From Paraglaciecola psychrophila 170 (GTDB taxonomy: Bacteria; Pseudomonadota; Gammaproteobacteria; Enterobacterales; Alteromonadaceae), in the NCBI RefSeq assembly GCF_000347635.1, contig NC_020514.1:496001-560000 (forward strand): DNA of 64,000 nucleotides, read 5' to 3'. Below the pieces are notes generated by a model, which was not told the origin of the DNA, ran no database searches, and was given only the letters and a program-made list of their open reading frames with translations. Both the position numbers and the translations under genes were made by a program. Below are positions 47,550-58,757 of the stretch, in pieces; the first letter of the stretch is position 1, and every line of letters starts with the position of its first letter.

Positions 47550-49382
47550 CTATTCCACTGTGACACTTTTTGCTAAGTTTCTGGGTTGGTCAACATCAGT
47601 ACCTTTAATCACCGCTACATAATATGACAGCAGTTGAAGGGGTAGGGTATACACTATCGGTGCTATTGCTGCTTCACAGTGAGGTACATTGATCACGCGC
47701 ATAGTATCGTCGCTTTTGAAGTTGGCTTGTTTGTCAGCGAAGACGTACATAATGCCACCGCGAGCGCGGACTTCTTCGACGTTTGATTTTAGTTTTTCGA
47801 GTAGTTCATTATTAGGTGCGACTACTATGACCGGCATTTCGTCGTCGATTAACGCTAATGGCCCATGTTTAAGTTCGCCAGAGGCATAAGCTTCAGCATG
47901 GATGTAAGAAATCTCTTTGAGTTTAAGTGCCCCTTCCATCGCTATGGGGTATTGATCGCCTCTACCTAAAAACAAGCTGTGTTGTTTATCGGCAAATTCT
48001 TTAGCCAGTTCTTTAATCCCTGCAGTTAACGTCAGGGTTTCTTCTAACTTAGCGGGTAAGCTATGTAGTGCTTTCACAATGTCGTCGTGGTCTGTTTGAA
48101 GCATGTTGTTATGTTGGCCAATCGCTAGGGTCAACATTAAAAAGCCAGTAAGCTGCGTCGTAAATGCCTTGGTGGAGGCAACCCCAATTTCTGCCCCTGC
48201 GAGGGTCATAAAGGCTAAGTCTGATTCTCTCACCAAGGATGAACCGGGTACGTTACAGATAGCTAAACTTGCTGAGTAACCTTGTTGTTTGGCAAGCCTA
48301 AGTGCCGCGAGTGTGTCAGCTGTTTCACCAGATTGTGAAATAGTGACGATCAAACTATTGGGATGCACAAAGGATTTTCGGTAGCGAAACTCTGAGGCAA
48401 TTTCAACATTACAGGATACATTCGCATATTGTTCTAACCAGTATCGTGCTGTCATGCCTGAATGATAACTGGTACCACATGCAATAATTTGCACATGTTG
48501 AATGCCGGCAAATATTTTGTCGGCACCTTGGCCAAATATATTGGGGCTGATACCGGTATCACTTAAACGGCCTTGCAATGTGTTACGGATAACACTTGGC
48601 TGTTCGTGAATTTCTTTTAGCATATAATGGCGGTACCCACCTTTGTCTCCCGCATCGTGCTCTACATCAGATTCAATCACCTCTCGCTCTACGACAGCGC
48701 CACTTTGATCGTAAACCTGAATACTGGTACGGGAAATTTCGGCCACATCGCCTTCTTCTAAAAACATAAAGCGGCGAGTCACAGGCAATAATGCCATTTG
48801 GTCTGAGGCGATAAAGTTTTCGCCTATGCCTAAACCAATCACTAATGGGCTACCAGAGCGGGCAACAATAATGCGTTCTGGTTCCTGTTTATCCATAATA
48901 ACCGTACCGTAGGCACCATGAAACTTAGTCACAGCATTTTGTACTGCTTTAAGTAAATCACCGCATTTATCCAGTTCTAAGTGAACCTGATGGGCAATGG
49001 TTTCGGTGTCAGTGTCTGAACTAAAACCATAACCGGCTTGGGTCAGTTCTTGGCGTAATGTTTGGTAGTTTTCGATAATACCATTGTGGACCACTGCAAT
49101 ACGCTCAGATGATAAGTGTGGGTGGGCGTTGGCTTCGGTTACTCCGCCATGGGTCGCCCAGCGTGTATGAGCTATACCGGTTGCACCTTTAACAGGTTGT
49201 TCTTTTAACGCTTGTGCCAGCTCTTTTACTTTACCTATTCGTCTGGTACGGGTGAGATTGCCTTGACTATCTAATAGAGCAACGCCGGCGGAGTCGTATC
49301 CTCGATATTCTAAGCGTCGTAAACCTTCTAATAATATTTCAACTACATTACGTTCGGCAATCGCCCCTACAATCCCACACAT
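47550..49382 (-). CDS. glmS: glutamine-fructose-6-phosphate aminotransferase (isomerizing)
   Basis: 610 residues from the ATG at 49382. This start makes [14 protein letters not shown] the N-terminus, so that the nucleophile cysteine is exposed after removal of Met; the longer frame to 49394 would block it. The N-terminal glutaminase domain is followed by two SIS domains ([49 protein letters not shown] in parts: [14 protein letters not shown]). The last residues, NLAKSVTVE, are conserved. It makes glucosamine-6-phosphate for peptidoglycan and LPS. The gene follows a DeoR regulator. Confidence 0.97.
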   Translation of the reverse strand: MCGIVGAIAERNVVEILLEGLRRLEYRGYDSAGVALLDSQGNLTRTRRIGKVKELAQALKEQPVKGATGIAHTRWATHGGVTEANAHPHLSSERIAVVHNGIIENYQTLRQELTQAGYGFSSDTDTETIAHQVHLELDKCGDLLKAVQNAVTKFHGAYGTVIMDKQEPERIIVARSGSPLVIGLGIGENFIASDQMALLPVTRRFMFLEEGDVAEISRTSIQVYDQSGAVVEREVIESDVEHDAGDKGGYRHYMLKEIHEQPSVIRNTLQGRLSDTGISPNIFGQGADKIFAGIQHVQIIACGTSYHSGMTARYWLEQYANVSCNVEIASEFRYRKSFVHPNSLIVTISQSGETADTLAALRLAKQQGYSASLAICNVPGSSLVRESDLAFMTLAGAEIGVASTKAFTTQLTGFLMLTLAIGQHNNMLQTDHDDIVKALHSLPAKLEETLTLTAGIKELAKEFADKQHSLFLGRGDQYPIAMEGALKLKEISYIHAEAYASGELKHGPLALIDDEMPVIVVAPNNELLEKLKSNVEEVRARGGIMYVFADKQANFKSDDTMRVINVPHCEAAIAPIVYTLPLQLLSYYVAVIKGTDVDQPRNLAKSVTVE

Positions 49383-49383
49383 A

Positions 49384-50163
49384 TTAAGCCTCAATCTCTG
49401 TTGTATTGGCGCAGATAACGTCTACGCCGTATTGTTCAATTTGTTGTTTTACATCTGCTGATATTTTGTCGTCAGTTACTAGAACCGAAATTGCACTCCA
49501 TGGCAACTCTACATTCGGTATTTTTCTTTGGAATTTTTCCGACTCGGCCATAACAATCACTTGATTGCATACCTTGGCCATTGTTTGGCTTAATTGTGTT
49601 AATTCGTTAAACGTGGTGGTGCCTTTTTGCGGGTCCAAGCCAGCCGCGCCAATAAAAGCTTGATCAAAGTTATATTCATTAAGCACCAGTTCAGCCATTT
49701 TTCCCTGGAAAGAATGGGATTGAGTGTCCCATGTCCCTCCAGTCATTAAGACTTTAGGTTCGTTTTCCCGCTCTAATAAATAATTGGCTACTTGTAATGA
49801 ATTAGTCATCACCAGTAAACCCGTCTTGTACTTTAATTCAGGCAATAATGCGGCGGTAGTACTGCCACTGTCTATGATGATGCGATTATGATCTTTGATA
49901 ATAGAAGCCGCAGCGGCAGCAATCGCTTTTTTGTACGGAGATACCTTTTCATCTGACATTTCAGAGGAACTGGTGGGTAGTAAAATAGCACCACCAAATT
50001 TTCTGAGCAGTAAACCATTGCTTTCAAGTTCAATAAAATCCTTGCGAATAGTCACTTCTGAAGTGGAGAACAACTTGGCTAATTCATCTACTGCTACTTC
50101 ACCAGTGCGGTTAAGCAGCTCAACGATTGTGCGTCTTCTTTGTTGGGTATTTCGTTTTTGCAT
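49384..50163 (-). CDS. DeoR family transcriptional regulator linked to glmS
   Basis: 259 residues. DeoR helix-turn-helix at the N-terminus ([23 protein letters not shown], part: [16 protein letters not shown]) with [15 protein letters not shown], then a sugar-phosphate-binding domain with [13 protein letters not shown] and [12 protein letters not shown]. The stop is one base before the glmS start codon, so the two are cotranscribed and probably translationally coupled. It likely responds to an amino-sugar phosphate and regulates glmS or glmU; targets are inference. Confidence 0.9.
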   Translation of the reverse strand: MQKRNTQQRRRTIVELLNRTGEVAVDELAKLFSTSEVTIRKDFIELESNGLLLRKFGGAILLPTSSSEMSDEKVSPYKKAIAAAAASIIKDHNRIIIDSGSTTAALLPELKYKTGLLVMTNSLQVANYLLERENEPKVLMTGGTWDTQSHSFQGKMAELVLNEYNFDQAFIGAAGLDPQKGTTTFNELTQLSQTMAKVCNQVIVMAESEKFQRKIPNVELPWSAISVLVTDDKISADVKQQIEQYGVDVICANTTEIEA

Positions 50164-50308
50164 GTATTTAGAATAAGTTTCAAATCGAAACTTATTCTAA
50201 ATTTAATCTTACGAATTGCAAGTTATGTTTTTGTGAAACATTAAACTGAATCCACTTTAGGCATTTGTTAGGCATCAAAATTTGCGCACACAGAGCACAA
50301 CATGCAGC

Positions 50309-51667
50309 TTACTTTTTTTGTGGTCGCTGCCAATTGCTTACATTTCTTTGCTTCGCTCTGGCAATGGCTAATTCATTAGCGCTTACTTCTTTAGTCACAA
50401 CAGAGCCAGCCCCAACGGTTGCATTGACACCTATAATGGCTGGTGCCACCAGTGCACTGTTCGAGCCAATAAAAGCGCCATCACCAATAATGGTTTTGAA
50501 TTTATTTACACCATCGTAATTACAGGTAATGGTACCAGCACCAATGTTGGCACCCTCACCAACCACGGTATCGCCAAGATAAGTGAGATGATTGGCTTTA
50601 GAGCCTTTGCCTAAGATGGTTTTTTTCATTTCCACAAAGTTACCTACACGAGACTGCTCCTTCATAACCGAGCCTGGGCGAAGTCGAGCATAGGGGCCAA
50701 CACTACAGTGCTGGCCTACAGTGGCTTGTTCTAAGATTGAGTTGGCGTGAATAGTCGCGTTATCTTCGATGATGCTGTCTATTAAAATACAATTAGCTCC
50801 GATAGTGACGTTTGAACCAATTTTCACTTTACCTTCAACGATGACGTTCACGTCTATGCTGATATCTTGTCCGACGTCTAATTCACCTCTTAAGTCGAAG
50901 CGTGATGGATCTAATAATGATACACCTTGCATCATTAATGCTTGCGCTTGTTCCGATTGGTAAGCTCGTTCGATTGAAGCAAGTTGCACTCTATTGTTGA
51001 TCCCTTCTACTTCAATTGCTGAGCTGGGCTGTGAAGCATGGATAGATTTACCTTCTTTGGCGGCCATTTCAATCACATCAGTTAGATAGAATTCGCCCTG
51101 AGCATTATTGTTGTTTAGGGCAGACAACCAACGTTTTAGATCTTTGCCCCCCATAATCATCATACCGGTGTTAGTTTCTTTGATTTGACGTTGTGATTCA
51201 GAAGCATCTTTGTGTTCAACAATGGCGGTGATTTGTTCACCTTGTCTGATTATGCGACCCATACCAGTCGGGTCTTTTAGTTCTACCGTAAGCAAAGCCA
51301 GGTCAGCATGTTTTTTTACGGCTATTAACTGCTGCAATGTGGACTCTTTAATTAGCGGCGCATCCCCCACTAATATCAGAACATCTTCATTATCTTGTAT
51401 CTGAGGCGCTGCTTGTTGAACTGCGTGGCCAGTGCCTAATTGTTGGTCCTGTAAACACCATGTCAAATCATTGTGGCTCAGCTTATCTTGCAACTGCTCT
51501 CGTCCGTGTCCGTATACTAAGTGTATATGCGTGGCACCTAATTTTTTTACTGTATTAATGATGTGCTGAACCATGGGTTTGCCGCCAATGGGGTGCAATA
51601 CCTTAGGCAAAGAAGATTTCATCCTAGTGCCTTTGCCTGCTGCTAAAACTACTACTGAAAAAGTCAT
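50309..51667 (-). CDS. glmU: bifunctional GlmU (glucosamine-1-phosphate acetyltransferase/UDP-GlcNAc pyrophosphorylase)
   Basis: 452 residues. The N-terminal Rossmann-like uridylyltransferase ([22 protein letters not shown] in parts: [17 protein letters not shown]) with metal-binding aspartate in LVGDAPL, and the C-terminal left-handed beta-helix of hexapeptide repeats ([20 protein letters not shown], in parts). It makes UDP-GlcNAc in two steps. The atp operon often precedes glmU in related bacteria; here a diguanylate cyclase gene is divergent instead. deoR and glmS follow on the same strand. Confidence 0.97.
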   Translation of the reverse strand: MTFSVVVLAAGKGTRMKSSLPKVLHPIGGKPMVQHIINTVKKLGATHIHLVYGHGREQLQDKLSHNDLTWCLQDQQLGTGHAVQQAAPQIQDNEDVLILVGDAPLIKESTLQQLIAVKKHADLALLTVELKDPTGMGRIIRQGEQITAIVEHKDASESQRQIKETNTGMMIMGGKDLKRWLSALNNNNAQGEFYLTDVIEMAAKEGKSIHASQPSSAIEVEGINNRVQLASIERAYQSEQAQALMMQGVSLLDPSRFDLRGELDVGQDISIDVNVIVEGKVKIGSNVTIGANCILIDSIIEDNATIHANSILEQATVGQHCSVGPYARLRPGSVMKEQSRVGNFVEMKKTILGKGSKANHLTYLGDTVVGEGANIGAGTITCNYDGVNKFKTIIGDGAFIGSNSALVAPAIIGVNATVGAGSVVTKEVSANELAIARAKQRNVSNWQRPQKK

Positions 51668-51999
51668 TCAATTTCCTTTAAAAGAGAGATACCTGTTGCC
51701 CACTGGTGCGACATCCTAAATATTAACACATTCTACTTATTTGCTAATGTAGTGTCAGTAGCTGAATTAGTGTAAAAAAGTTTGGTTTATTCATATTCCA
51801 AGAATACTGAAGAAAGTGCAGCTGAATCATCAGAATAGTCATTCTAATATAAGGGCTTCAGATAGATTTCAACCAATATTAATAAAAAAAAGTACCAGGC
51901 TGATTACTCTGTAGACAATTCTCCGTTATGATAGGGTTCAGTGCCTTTTGGCATGTGTTATTGGAAGACAGATTAGATAAATTAAGAGCAAGGCTGCCC

Positions 52000-53424
52000 G
52001 TGAATATTTTTCGTACATTACATCGAAGTATCTTAATGCTGTTTGCAGTGGTTGTGATATCTATCGTCACCTTAGTCCATATCAGTGTATCTAAAATAGT
52101 TGCCGAACAAAGTAGAGCCCAACAAAAATCCCATTCTCCCGCGTTACAATTGGTTGTAGAACAGCTTATGCAGCCTTTGCATATTTCACAGACATTAGCT
52201 AAAGCAAAAGAGCTCAAAGACTTAATGCGCAGTCCGAAAGACAATGAAGACCAAATATTTGCGACCCTAAAGCGCCTGAATAAAGAATTTTCATTAAACT
52301 TTTTTATTGCTAGTGAGATTAGTCGTATTCAATATGATTCAGAAGGTAGAAAAATCGAACTGACTGAAGATAAAGTTGATTGGTATTTTCGATATAAAGC
52401 CCAGCCAGAAGATGCTATGGCCGATATTGGACAATGGCAAAATCCTCAGTTTTACATTGATTTAAAAATTTACGATGATGAAAACAATTTTCTGGGGGTA
52501 TTTGGTGTAGGAAAAAGCCTGAATGCATTTACCAAAGTGTTTAATGAATATAAAAAGACCTACGGATATGATTTTATTTTTGTTGATCAGAATAAAGATA
52601 TTACTCTAACATCTGATCCCGAGTTACTAATCAAAGGTGTGACGTTCAAAAACCTAGCAGGTTTACCATGGTTTCAAACATTAAAACCTGAGCAACAACA
52701 AGGGTCATTGAATAATTTGTTATTGAAAATTAATGGCCAAGAAGCACTGATAGCAGAACTTAATATTCAGCCCTTTGACTGGACTTTATACATCATTACT
52801 CCACTGCAATCTCGACAAACTGAAATAAGTCGAGGCTTTATTATTAGTATAGTGACCTTACTAGCCGTGATATTTGGATTGTTTTTATTGATATACAACT
52901 TGTTATATTACTTCAAAAAAGATATCCAAAAAATCAAACAAATAGATATCCTGACCGAGCTGGCTAATCGCAGTAACATCACCTTAAAATTTGAAGAACT
53001 GATGTATGAGAAGCAACCGGTAAGTGTAGTGTTAATTGATTTAGATAATTTTATGCCTATTAATGAAACTCACGGTAGGAAAGCTGGCGATATAGTGCTG
53101 CGTCAAGTTGCACAAATGTTACAACAGGATTCTCGTGAAAAAGATATTTTAGGGCGCTGGAGTGGAGCTGAATTTATTTTATTGATGCCTGATACTGGTC
53201 CTCACGAAGCGGTTGAATTATGTCAGGAGTTATGCAAAAAAATGGCGGCTATGACTATTACTACGGGGACAACATCTATCCATATAACAGGTAGTTTTGG
53301 GGTATCTTTTACTGCAACGCCTCGCTCTATGTCTGAAGTTATTTCTGCGGCAGATGATGCCTTATTTTCTGCCAAACGTGATGGTAGAAACATGGTTAGG
53401 ATGCAGTTAATTGATTCTGATTGA
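52000..53424 (+). CDS. sensor diguanylate cyclase-like protein with degenerate GGDEF
   Basis: 474 residues if translation starts at GTG 52000, which has AAGG 6 bases upstream; a longer ATG frame from 51928 has no such site. A membrane segment (about 8-28), a periplasmic dCache-like sensor domain (about 30-285), a second membrane segment (about 285-310) and a GGDEF domain (about 325-470). The active-site motif is RWSGAEF, so the third position is Ala instead of Asp/Glu; the metal-binding LIDLDNF is kept. Cyclase activity is therefore doubtful, and it may be a signal receptor or a pseudoenzyme. Confidence 0.85.
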   Translation: MNIFRTLHRSILMLFAVVVISIVTLVHISVSKIVAEQSRAQQKSHSPALQLVVEQLMQPLHISQTLAKAKELKDLMRSPKDNEDQIFATLKRLNKEFSLNFFIASEISRIQYDSEGRKIELTEDKVDWYFRYKAQPEDAMADIGQWQNPQFYIDLKIYDDENNFLGVFGVGKSLNAFTKVFNEYKKTYGYDFIFVDQNKDITLTSDPELLIKGVTFKNLAGLPWFQTLKPEQQQGSLNNLLLKINGQEALIAELNIQPFDWTLYIITPLQSRQTEISRGFIISIVTLLAVIFGLFLLIYNLLYYFKKDIQKIKQIDILTELANRSNITLKFEELMYEKQPVSVVLIDLDNFMPINETHGRKAGDIVLRQVAQMLQQDSREKDILGRWSGAEFILLMPDTGPHEAVELCQELCKKMAAMTITTGTTSIHITGSFGVSFTATPRSMSEVISAADDALFSAKRDGRNMVRMQLIDSD

Positions 53425-53429
53425 AGCAT

Positions 53430-53918
53430 TCAGCGTGTTGGATTAGATAAAACAACACGTTGCTCCAATTCTAACAAACCTGCTTTAATTGAAGTACCCC
53501 ACGCATAACCCGTCAACTTGCCATTACTGCCGATAACACGATGACAAGGAACAACAATCGTAAAGGGGTTGCGCCCATTTGCTGCGCCAACAGCCCGGAC
53601 TGCTTTTGGGTTGCCTATATCTTTGGCAATATCCGCATAACTAAGGGTTTTTCCATATTCGATAGTAGTCAGTTGTCGCCAAACTTGATGCTGAAAATTA
53701 GTACCTTTTGTGTTTAAGTCCAAACTAAATTGAGTTCTTGCACCTGCAAAATATTCTCCCAATTGCGCAACTGCTTGTTGGGTATTCAAACACCGATTGC
53801 TTGTTTTACACATATCTGTGACAAAGCGGATTGACGTAACGCCATCTTGGTCGGCACAAATTTCTAGTGTGCCAAACCTTGTATCCAAATATTCGAAAAA
53901 ATGATTAGGTTTAGTCAC
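53430..53918 (-). CDS. ogt: methylated-DNA-[protein]-cysteine S-methyltransferase
   Basis: 162 residues from GTG at 53918, which has GGAG 6 bases upstream and overlaps the stop of the ada-alkA frame (GTGA), indicating translational coupling. A longer frame to the ATG at 53957 lies inside that upstream gene. Family motif IVVPCHRVIGSNGKLTGYAWG (catalytic Cys in PCHRV) and the HTH with AVGAANGRNPF. It repairs O6-methylguanine by irreversible methyl transfer. Together with the upstream gene it forms an alkylation damage repair operon. Confidence 0.93.
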   Translation of the reverse strand: MTKPNHFFEYLDTRFGTLEICADQDGVTSIRFVTDMCKTSNRCLNTQQAVAQLGEYFAGARTQFSLDLNTKGTNFQHQVWRQLTTIEYGKTLSYADIAKDIGNPKAVRAVGAANGRNPFTIVVPCHRVIGSNGKLTGYAWGTSIKAGLLELEQRVVLSNPTR

Positions 53919-55284
53919 GTCATACTCCAGAGTTGCAATGTTAGGTAGCTTCGCCATGGACGCGCTAATTCAGTTTCTATTTTTATTTTTGCCATTTGTT
54001 TTTTATAATTAAGTCAGTGTTGAGCCATATGTCTGGGCATGATTGCCCCCGCATTTTTGCATAGGCTACAGTCCAAGGTCCTATGCCTTTTATATTTAAC
54101 CAAGTATCTACAGAAGCGTCTTGTGTGTCTGGTGAATCTGATGAGCCTACTAAGTTAAGGTGATGTTTTGCAAGCAGCCGTAAGGTTTGTTTGCGACTCT
54201 GTGGCATTTTTAGAAAACCAAGCTGACTATTTGCAATCGCTGCAGCTATTGGAAAATAAAGTTTCTCACCTTGTGTCTCGCCTAATTCCTTGGTTAATTG
54301 GGATAATAAGGTAACGGCCGCTTTGACTGATATCTGCTGACCTAGAATGGCACGACAGCCCGCTTCAAATGTATCCCATACACCGGGTATTCTTAATCCT
54401 GTGACTACCTTGTCTTCCGGTACTCCGCATCTTACTAATTGAGTTTGGATAGTTGTGGTATCTGCGTTGATATCAAACATTCTCTCAATATTACTTAATA
54501 TAGTCGCCAACTTTTCAATATTGGGTAGACTTATATCTACCTTCAAATAATGTTTGTCTTGAATGCTTGAAATGTTAAACCAACCTTTATCTTTTCCAAT
54601 AACAAACGTTCTCGAATAACAATTTCCGGTGATACTCTCAACCCCTTTAATTGCTCTCAAAGCCATGAAAGATTGTATATGCTACCAATTGAAAGGTGGC
54701 CGAAAAGCTAGCCTAAGGCTAATAAGCTCGTCTTGCTTGTTTTTACCGTGCTTGATTTGTTTGGGTGTTAAGCCGGTCACCTTTTTGAAATTATGTTGCA
54801 ATCGCCGAGCACTTGCAAAACCACTAGCATGTGCAATATGTTCAATCGGCAAGTGGCATTCGTGAAGTAGTTGCTTTGCAAATAAAACCTTATCAAATAA
54901 TTGATATTGTTTTGGACTTAAGCCTAAGTGTTGCTGAAATAGCTGCCGAAAATAGCGATCGGTTATACCTAACTTAGTGGCGATGGCTTGAATGCTCAGT
55001 TCTCTATTTTGCCTGAGTAAACGCATCCCTCGATGTACCGTGGTATTCACTCCTTGCCATGCGCAGGAGTGGGGTGCGCTGTCAGGTCGGCAGCGTAAAC
55101 AAGGTCTATAGCCTGCTAACATGGCTTGCTGAGCTAACTGAAAGTACTCTACATTTTTTTCAAGTGGGGCATTAGCTGGACAAATTGGTCGACAAAATAT
55201 ATTTGTCGTTTTAACCGCAATAAAAAATGTGCCATCAAAACGAGGATCTCTAGTCAGTCGAGCTTGTTGATAATCTGTATTCAT
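53915..55284 (-). pseudogene. Ada-AlkA fusion (3-methyladenine glycosylase with Ada N-terminus), interrupted
   Basis: One gene of about 456 codons from ATG 55284: an Ada metal-binding domain with CRPICPANAP and PCLRCRPDSAP, an AraC-type HTH (ATKLGITDRYFRQLFQQHLG in parts), then an AlkA DNA glycosylase. TAG at 54682-54684 falls between FRPPFNW and HIQSFMALRAIKGVES in the same frame, most likely from CAG. At 53999-54004 a run of six (A on the minus strand) breaks the frame after TDLIIKN; MAKIKIETELARPWRSYL (part: ELARPWRSYLTLQLW) continues in the other frame to TGA at 53915. Motif GIGPWTVAYAKMRG with the helix-hairpin-helix is intact. Normally it would induce itself and remove alkylated bases. 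Confidence 0.88.
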
Positions 55285-55550
55285 TATTGTGTGCTTTGAT
55301 GCCATCGTTATGTTTATTCTAAAGACTTCTATCGAATTAGTGCGACAAAAACGGTAGTCAATAGTGGTTAATAATAACAATTCATAATGATTGTTGATCC
55401 TAAGTACTAACAAGGAGGATAATGGCCATTATTAGGCTAAATATAGTTTAGCCAGTGCAATCTAATATAGGAATAATGTGACTTCTTTTGTTTATATCAT
55501 CATGGGTTTATTAGAAATACTAAGCAAACCTGAACAACTTTCACTCTTTC

Positions 55551-56723
55551 ATGTTTAAGCCCGTTCTAGGGCCTCTGTTGCTTTTAAGCTTATTGAGCCA
55601 GCAGAGTTTTGCTGCAGATAATTGGTTGAGTAAATTTTCTCAAGATATTCAACGCAAAGCGCAAGAAAAGAATCTGCCTGGATATACTTTTGCTTATATC
55701 GAAAAAGGTAAACCTGCTTCGGTGGTTGTATATGGCAAAGAAAGTAAATCAGGCAAACCTATTGCCATAGATACTGTCTTTAGGTTGGCTTCGGTATCAA
55801 AAACATTTACATCAATGTTAATAGCCAAATATGTTGCACAAAATCAATTGGATTGGCAAATGCCGGTAGCGCAATTGGTGCCCGAGTTCTCTCATGCAAA
55901 AGGGAACAGCGGCGAGTTGGTATTACAACATGTTATTGGCCAATCGAGTGGCTATACGCCTAATGCTTATGATAATTTAATTGAAGCAAATTATGCTGTT
56001 AAGCGAGTGCTTACTATGCTTTCAGACCTCAAACCTTTGTGTCAGCCAGGGCAATGTTATACTTATCAAAATACCTTGTTTGCAGTGGTAGACGGGTATT
56101 TTGAGCAACATCATTCTTCCTATGGCCAGGCCTTGACTCACACTCTGATTGAACCATTAAACATGCCTAATGCGAGTGTTGGAAAAGCGGGTTTAGAGTC
56201 ATCTGCTAATTGGGCAAGACCGCATGTAGCGATTTCAAAAAATCGCTGGCGTTCGACTTCAGTACGAGAAGATTATTACAAGTACTCTCCCGCAGCTGGT
56301 GTCAACGCGAGTATGCGGGACATGGTTATTTGGATGCGGGCACTTCTAGGTGAGTCGCCAGAAGTTGTTTCTCCTGAGTTGATTTCCCAGGTAACCACTC
56401 CGCTCACTAAAAGTACCAATGAAGTGTATCGCCGCCAATGGCGTAAGTCTCTGACGGATGCCCACTATGGACTAGGATGGCGCATCTATGATTTTGCAGG
56501 GCATACTCTTAATTATCATGGCGGTTGGGTACAGGGTTACCGCGCAGATATCGCATTTTCACCGGAATATGGCGTGGGTTATGTGATGTTGATGAATGCG
56601 GAATCCAACTTGATTAATGAGTTTACGCCTGACTTTTGGGCCCGCTGTTTTAAACATCTAGAACAAGTAAGCTTACTAGCAGGCTCAATCCAAACAGCAC
56701 CTAATACTATTCAGAATAAATAA
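55551..56723 (+). CDS. serine hydrolase of the beta-lactamase/esterase class C family
   Basis: 390 residues with a signal peptide ending at SFAA. SxxK motif Ser81-Val-Ser-Lys84 in RLASVSKTF, YxN at Tyr172-Gln-Asn174 and a C-terminal HGG in YHGGWVQGYRA instead of KTG, which is more typical of EstB-like esterases and D-aminopeptidases than of beta-lactamases. A cysteine pair (CQPGQC) near the YxN motif is unusual and could form a disulfide. It acts in the periplasm on ester or peptide bonds; substrate unknown. Confidence 0.87.
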   Translation: MFKPVLGPLLLLSLLSQQSFAADNWLSKFSQDIQRKAQEKNLPGYTFAYIEKGKPASVVVYGKESKSGKPIAIDTVFRLASVSKTFTSMLIAKYVAQNQLDWQMPVAQLVPEFSHAKGNSGELVLQHVIGQSSGYTPNAYDNLIEANYAVKRVLTMLSDLKPLCQPGQCYTYQNTLFAVVDGYFEQHHSSYGQALTHTLIEPLNMPNASVGKAGLESSANWARPHVAISKNRWRSTSVREDYYKYSPAAGVNASMRDMVIWMRALLGESPEVVSPELISQVTTPLTKSTNEVYRRQWRKSLTDAHYGLGWRIYDFAGHTLNYHGGWVQGYRADIAFSPEYGVGYVMLMNAESNLINEFTPDFWARCFKHLEQVSLLAGSIQTAPNTIQNK

Positions 56724-56754
56724 TTTTTAGGTGCTAGGTGCAGGTTATTAAGAG

Positions 56755-58674
56755 CTAAGTTTTTAAATAGGTATAACCCTTAAGACAATATTCATAGAAG
56801 TCTGTCCATTTAACGCCTTCTCTAGGTTTCATTTTCCCCTGTGAAACGTGGACATCGATCATTTTCTTCAGGCTTTTGGCCATTGAACTTGGATGATATT
56901 GCATGATCGATAATACATCTTCAACCGAAGATCCCTTGACCATTTCTTCAATGTAAAAGCCCTGTGGATCTTCGTCATGACTAAATATATGTACTTCGTT
57001 CAAGCGACCAAACAAGTTATGCATGTCACCCATCACATCTTGATAAGCACCGGTTAAAAACAAGCCCAAATAATAGTCTTCATCTGGCTCTAGTTTATGC
57101 ATCGGCACAATATTTGATATACCACTTTCGCTAATAAACTGGTCTAACTTTCCATCGCTATCACAAGTGATATCTACCAAGGAACAGTTGATGGTTGGTT
57201 TTTCATTCATTCTGGTCAGTGGTACTACAGGTAATAATTGGTCTATTGCCCAAGTGTCGGCAGCTGATTGAAATACTGAAAAGTTGCATAAATACTGTGA
57301 AGATAACGCAAAGTCTAGCTCTTGCATTTCTTCGGGTACAAACTCAGCGTCCTTGAGACGCAACTGAACAGTTTTCATAATCTGCCAGTACAAGGTTTCA
57401 ATTTTTGCTAATTCTTCTAGGGATATTACCCGCAGTTTAAATGCATTTAAGGCCTGTTCTTTAAATTGCGAGGCGTCATTAAATATTTCTTGAAGGTTGT
57501 CTTGTTTATCAATGATGTCTGCTAGTTCTCGCATATCGCTCACTAAGATGTGTTCACCATCCACAGCCATAGTATCTACGCCGGTTCCGTGTGCTTTTAT
57601 CTCACCTACCACCTCAGTTACTACGCAGCTATGATGCGCGGTAATGGCTCTGCCACTTTCGCTAACTAAAGTAGGGTGGGGAACATTTTCTAAATCACAC
57701 ACTTGCTTCATGCCATATACAATGTCTGCAACATATTCTTGCATGTTATAGTTTCGAGAAGAGTCATTGGTTGATTGACTGCCATCATAATCAATTCCTA
57801 AACCACCCCCAACGTCAACATACTCTAATTTGAAGCCCATTCTGTGCAGCTCAGAGTAAATCATTGCGCCTTCGATGATGGACTCTTTTACCGCACGAAT
57901 GTCAGTTAACTGGCTACCAATATGAAAATGTAATAATTTTAAACAATCTGCCATACCGTGTTCTTCAAGATAACGCGCGGCATTGATTATTTCACTGATA
58001 GTTAAGCCAAATTTAGCTCTATCACCACCAGAGCTTTCCCATTTGCCTCGACCTTTTACCGTCATCTTCGAGCGAACACCCACAATTGGCATTATATCCA
58101 GCTCTTTAGCCGTTTTTACTAATAGAATTAGTTCTGAAAACTTCTCGATGACTACAATCGTTTTTCGACCCAGTTTACGACTTAATAGAGCCAACTGCAT
58201 AAATTCTTGGTCTTTATATCCGTTAAGTATGGTGAGTGACTCAGAATTGGTATTCAGCGCCATTACCGTCAAAAGTTCAGCCTTTGAGCCGGCTTCTAAA
58301 CCATAGTTAAAGGGGGCGCCCGCATCGACTATTTCTTCTACCACTTCACGCATCTGGTTCACTTTTATAGGGTACACACCCATATATTCGCCTTGATACT
58401 CAGCATCTTTAACCGTTTGTTGAAACGTTTGGTTAAGCAATGCTACTTGCGAGCGCAGAATATCGTGAAATCTCACCACCACAGGAAATTGAATTCCTTC
58501 TTGTTTGATTTCATCTATTACTTCTTTGAAATCAATGCGCATGTTGGTATTAGACGGATCGGGGGTCACATGCAAATTTCCATTTTGACCAATCTCAAAA
58601 TAGCCAGCGCCCCAACGTTTTACTCGGTAGATATTTTCCGAGTCATCAACTGTCCACTTTATAGTTTTTGGCAT
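56755..58674 (-). CDS. speA: biosynthetic arginine decarboxylase
   Basis: 639 residues, close to the 630-660 typical of SpeA. PLP lysine Lys104 in YPIKVNQMREVVE, the sheet motif HFHIGSQLTDI, GGGLGIDYDGS and SESGRAITAHHS; the C-terminal part has NCSLVDITCDSDG. It converts arginine to agmatine, the first step of the agmatine route to putrescine. speB is not adjacent. The gene stands between mgtE and the serine hydrolase gene, convergent with the latter. Confidence 0.97.
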   Translation of the reverse strand: MPKTIKWTVDDSENIYRVKRWGAGYFEIGQNGNLHVTPDPSNTNMRIDFKEVIDEIKQEGIQFPVVVRFHDILRSQVALLNQTFQQTVKDAEYQGEYMGVYPIKVNQMREVVEEIVDAGAPFNYGLEAGSKAELLTVMALNTNSESLTILNGYKDQEFMQLALLSRKLGRKTIVVIEKFSELILLVKTAKELDIMPIVGVRSKMTVKGRGKWESSGGDRAKFGLTISEIINAARYLEEHGMADCLKLLHFHIGSQLTDIRAVKESIIEGAMIYSELHRMGFKLEYVDVGGGLGIDYDGSQSTNDSSRNYNMQEYVADIVYGMKQVCDLENVPHPTLVSESGRAITAHHSCVVTEVVGEIKAHGTGVDTMAVDGEHILVSDMRELADIIDKQDNLQEIFNDASQFKEQALNAFKLRVISLEELAKIETLYWQIMKTVQLRLKDAEFVPEEMQELDFALSSQYLCNFSVFQSAADTWAIDQLLPVVPLTRMNEKPTINCSLVDITCDSDGKLDQFISESGISNIVPMHKLEPDEDYYLGLFLTGAYQDVMGDMHNLFGRLNEVHIFSHDEDPQGFYIEEMVKGSSVEDVLSIMQYHPSSMAKSLKKMIDVHVSQGKMKPREGVKWTDFYEYCLKGYTYLKT

Positions 58675-58757
58675 AATATTTTACTGTCTATCAAAAGGGT
58701 TGAAACAAGCAGATTATAATAAACAACAATTGTGCTGGCTAGCACGATTAATCGTTA

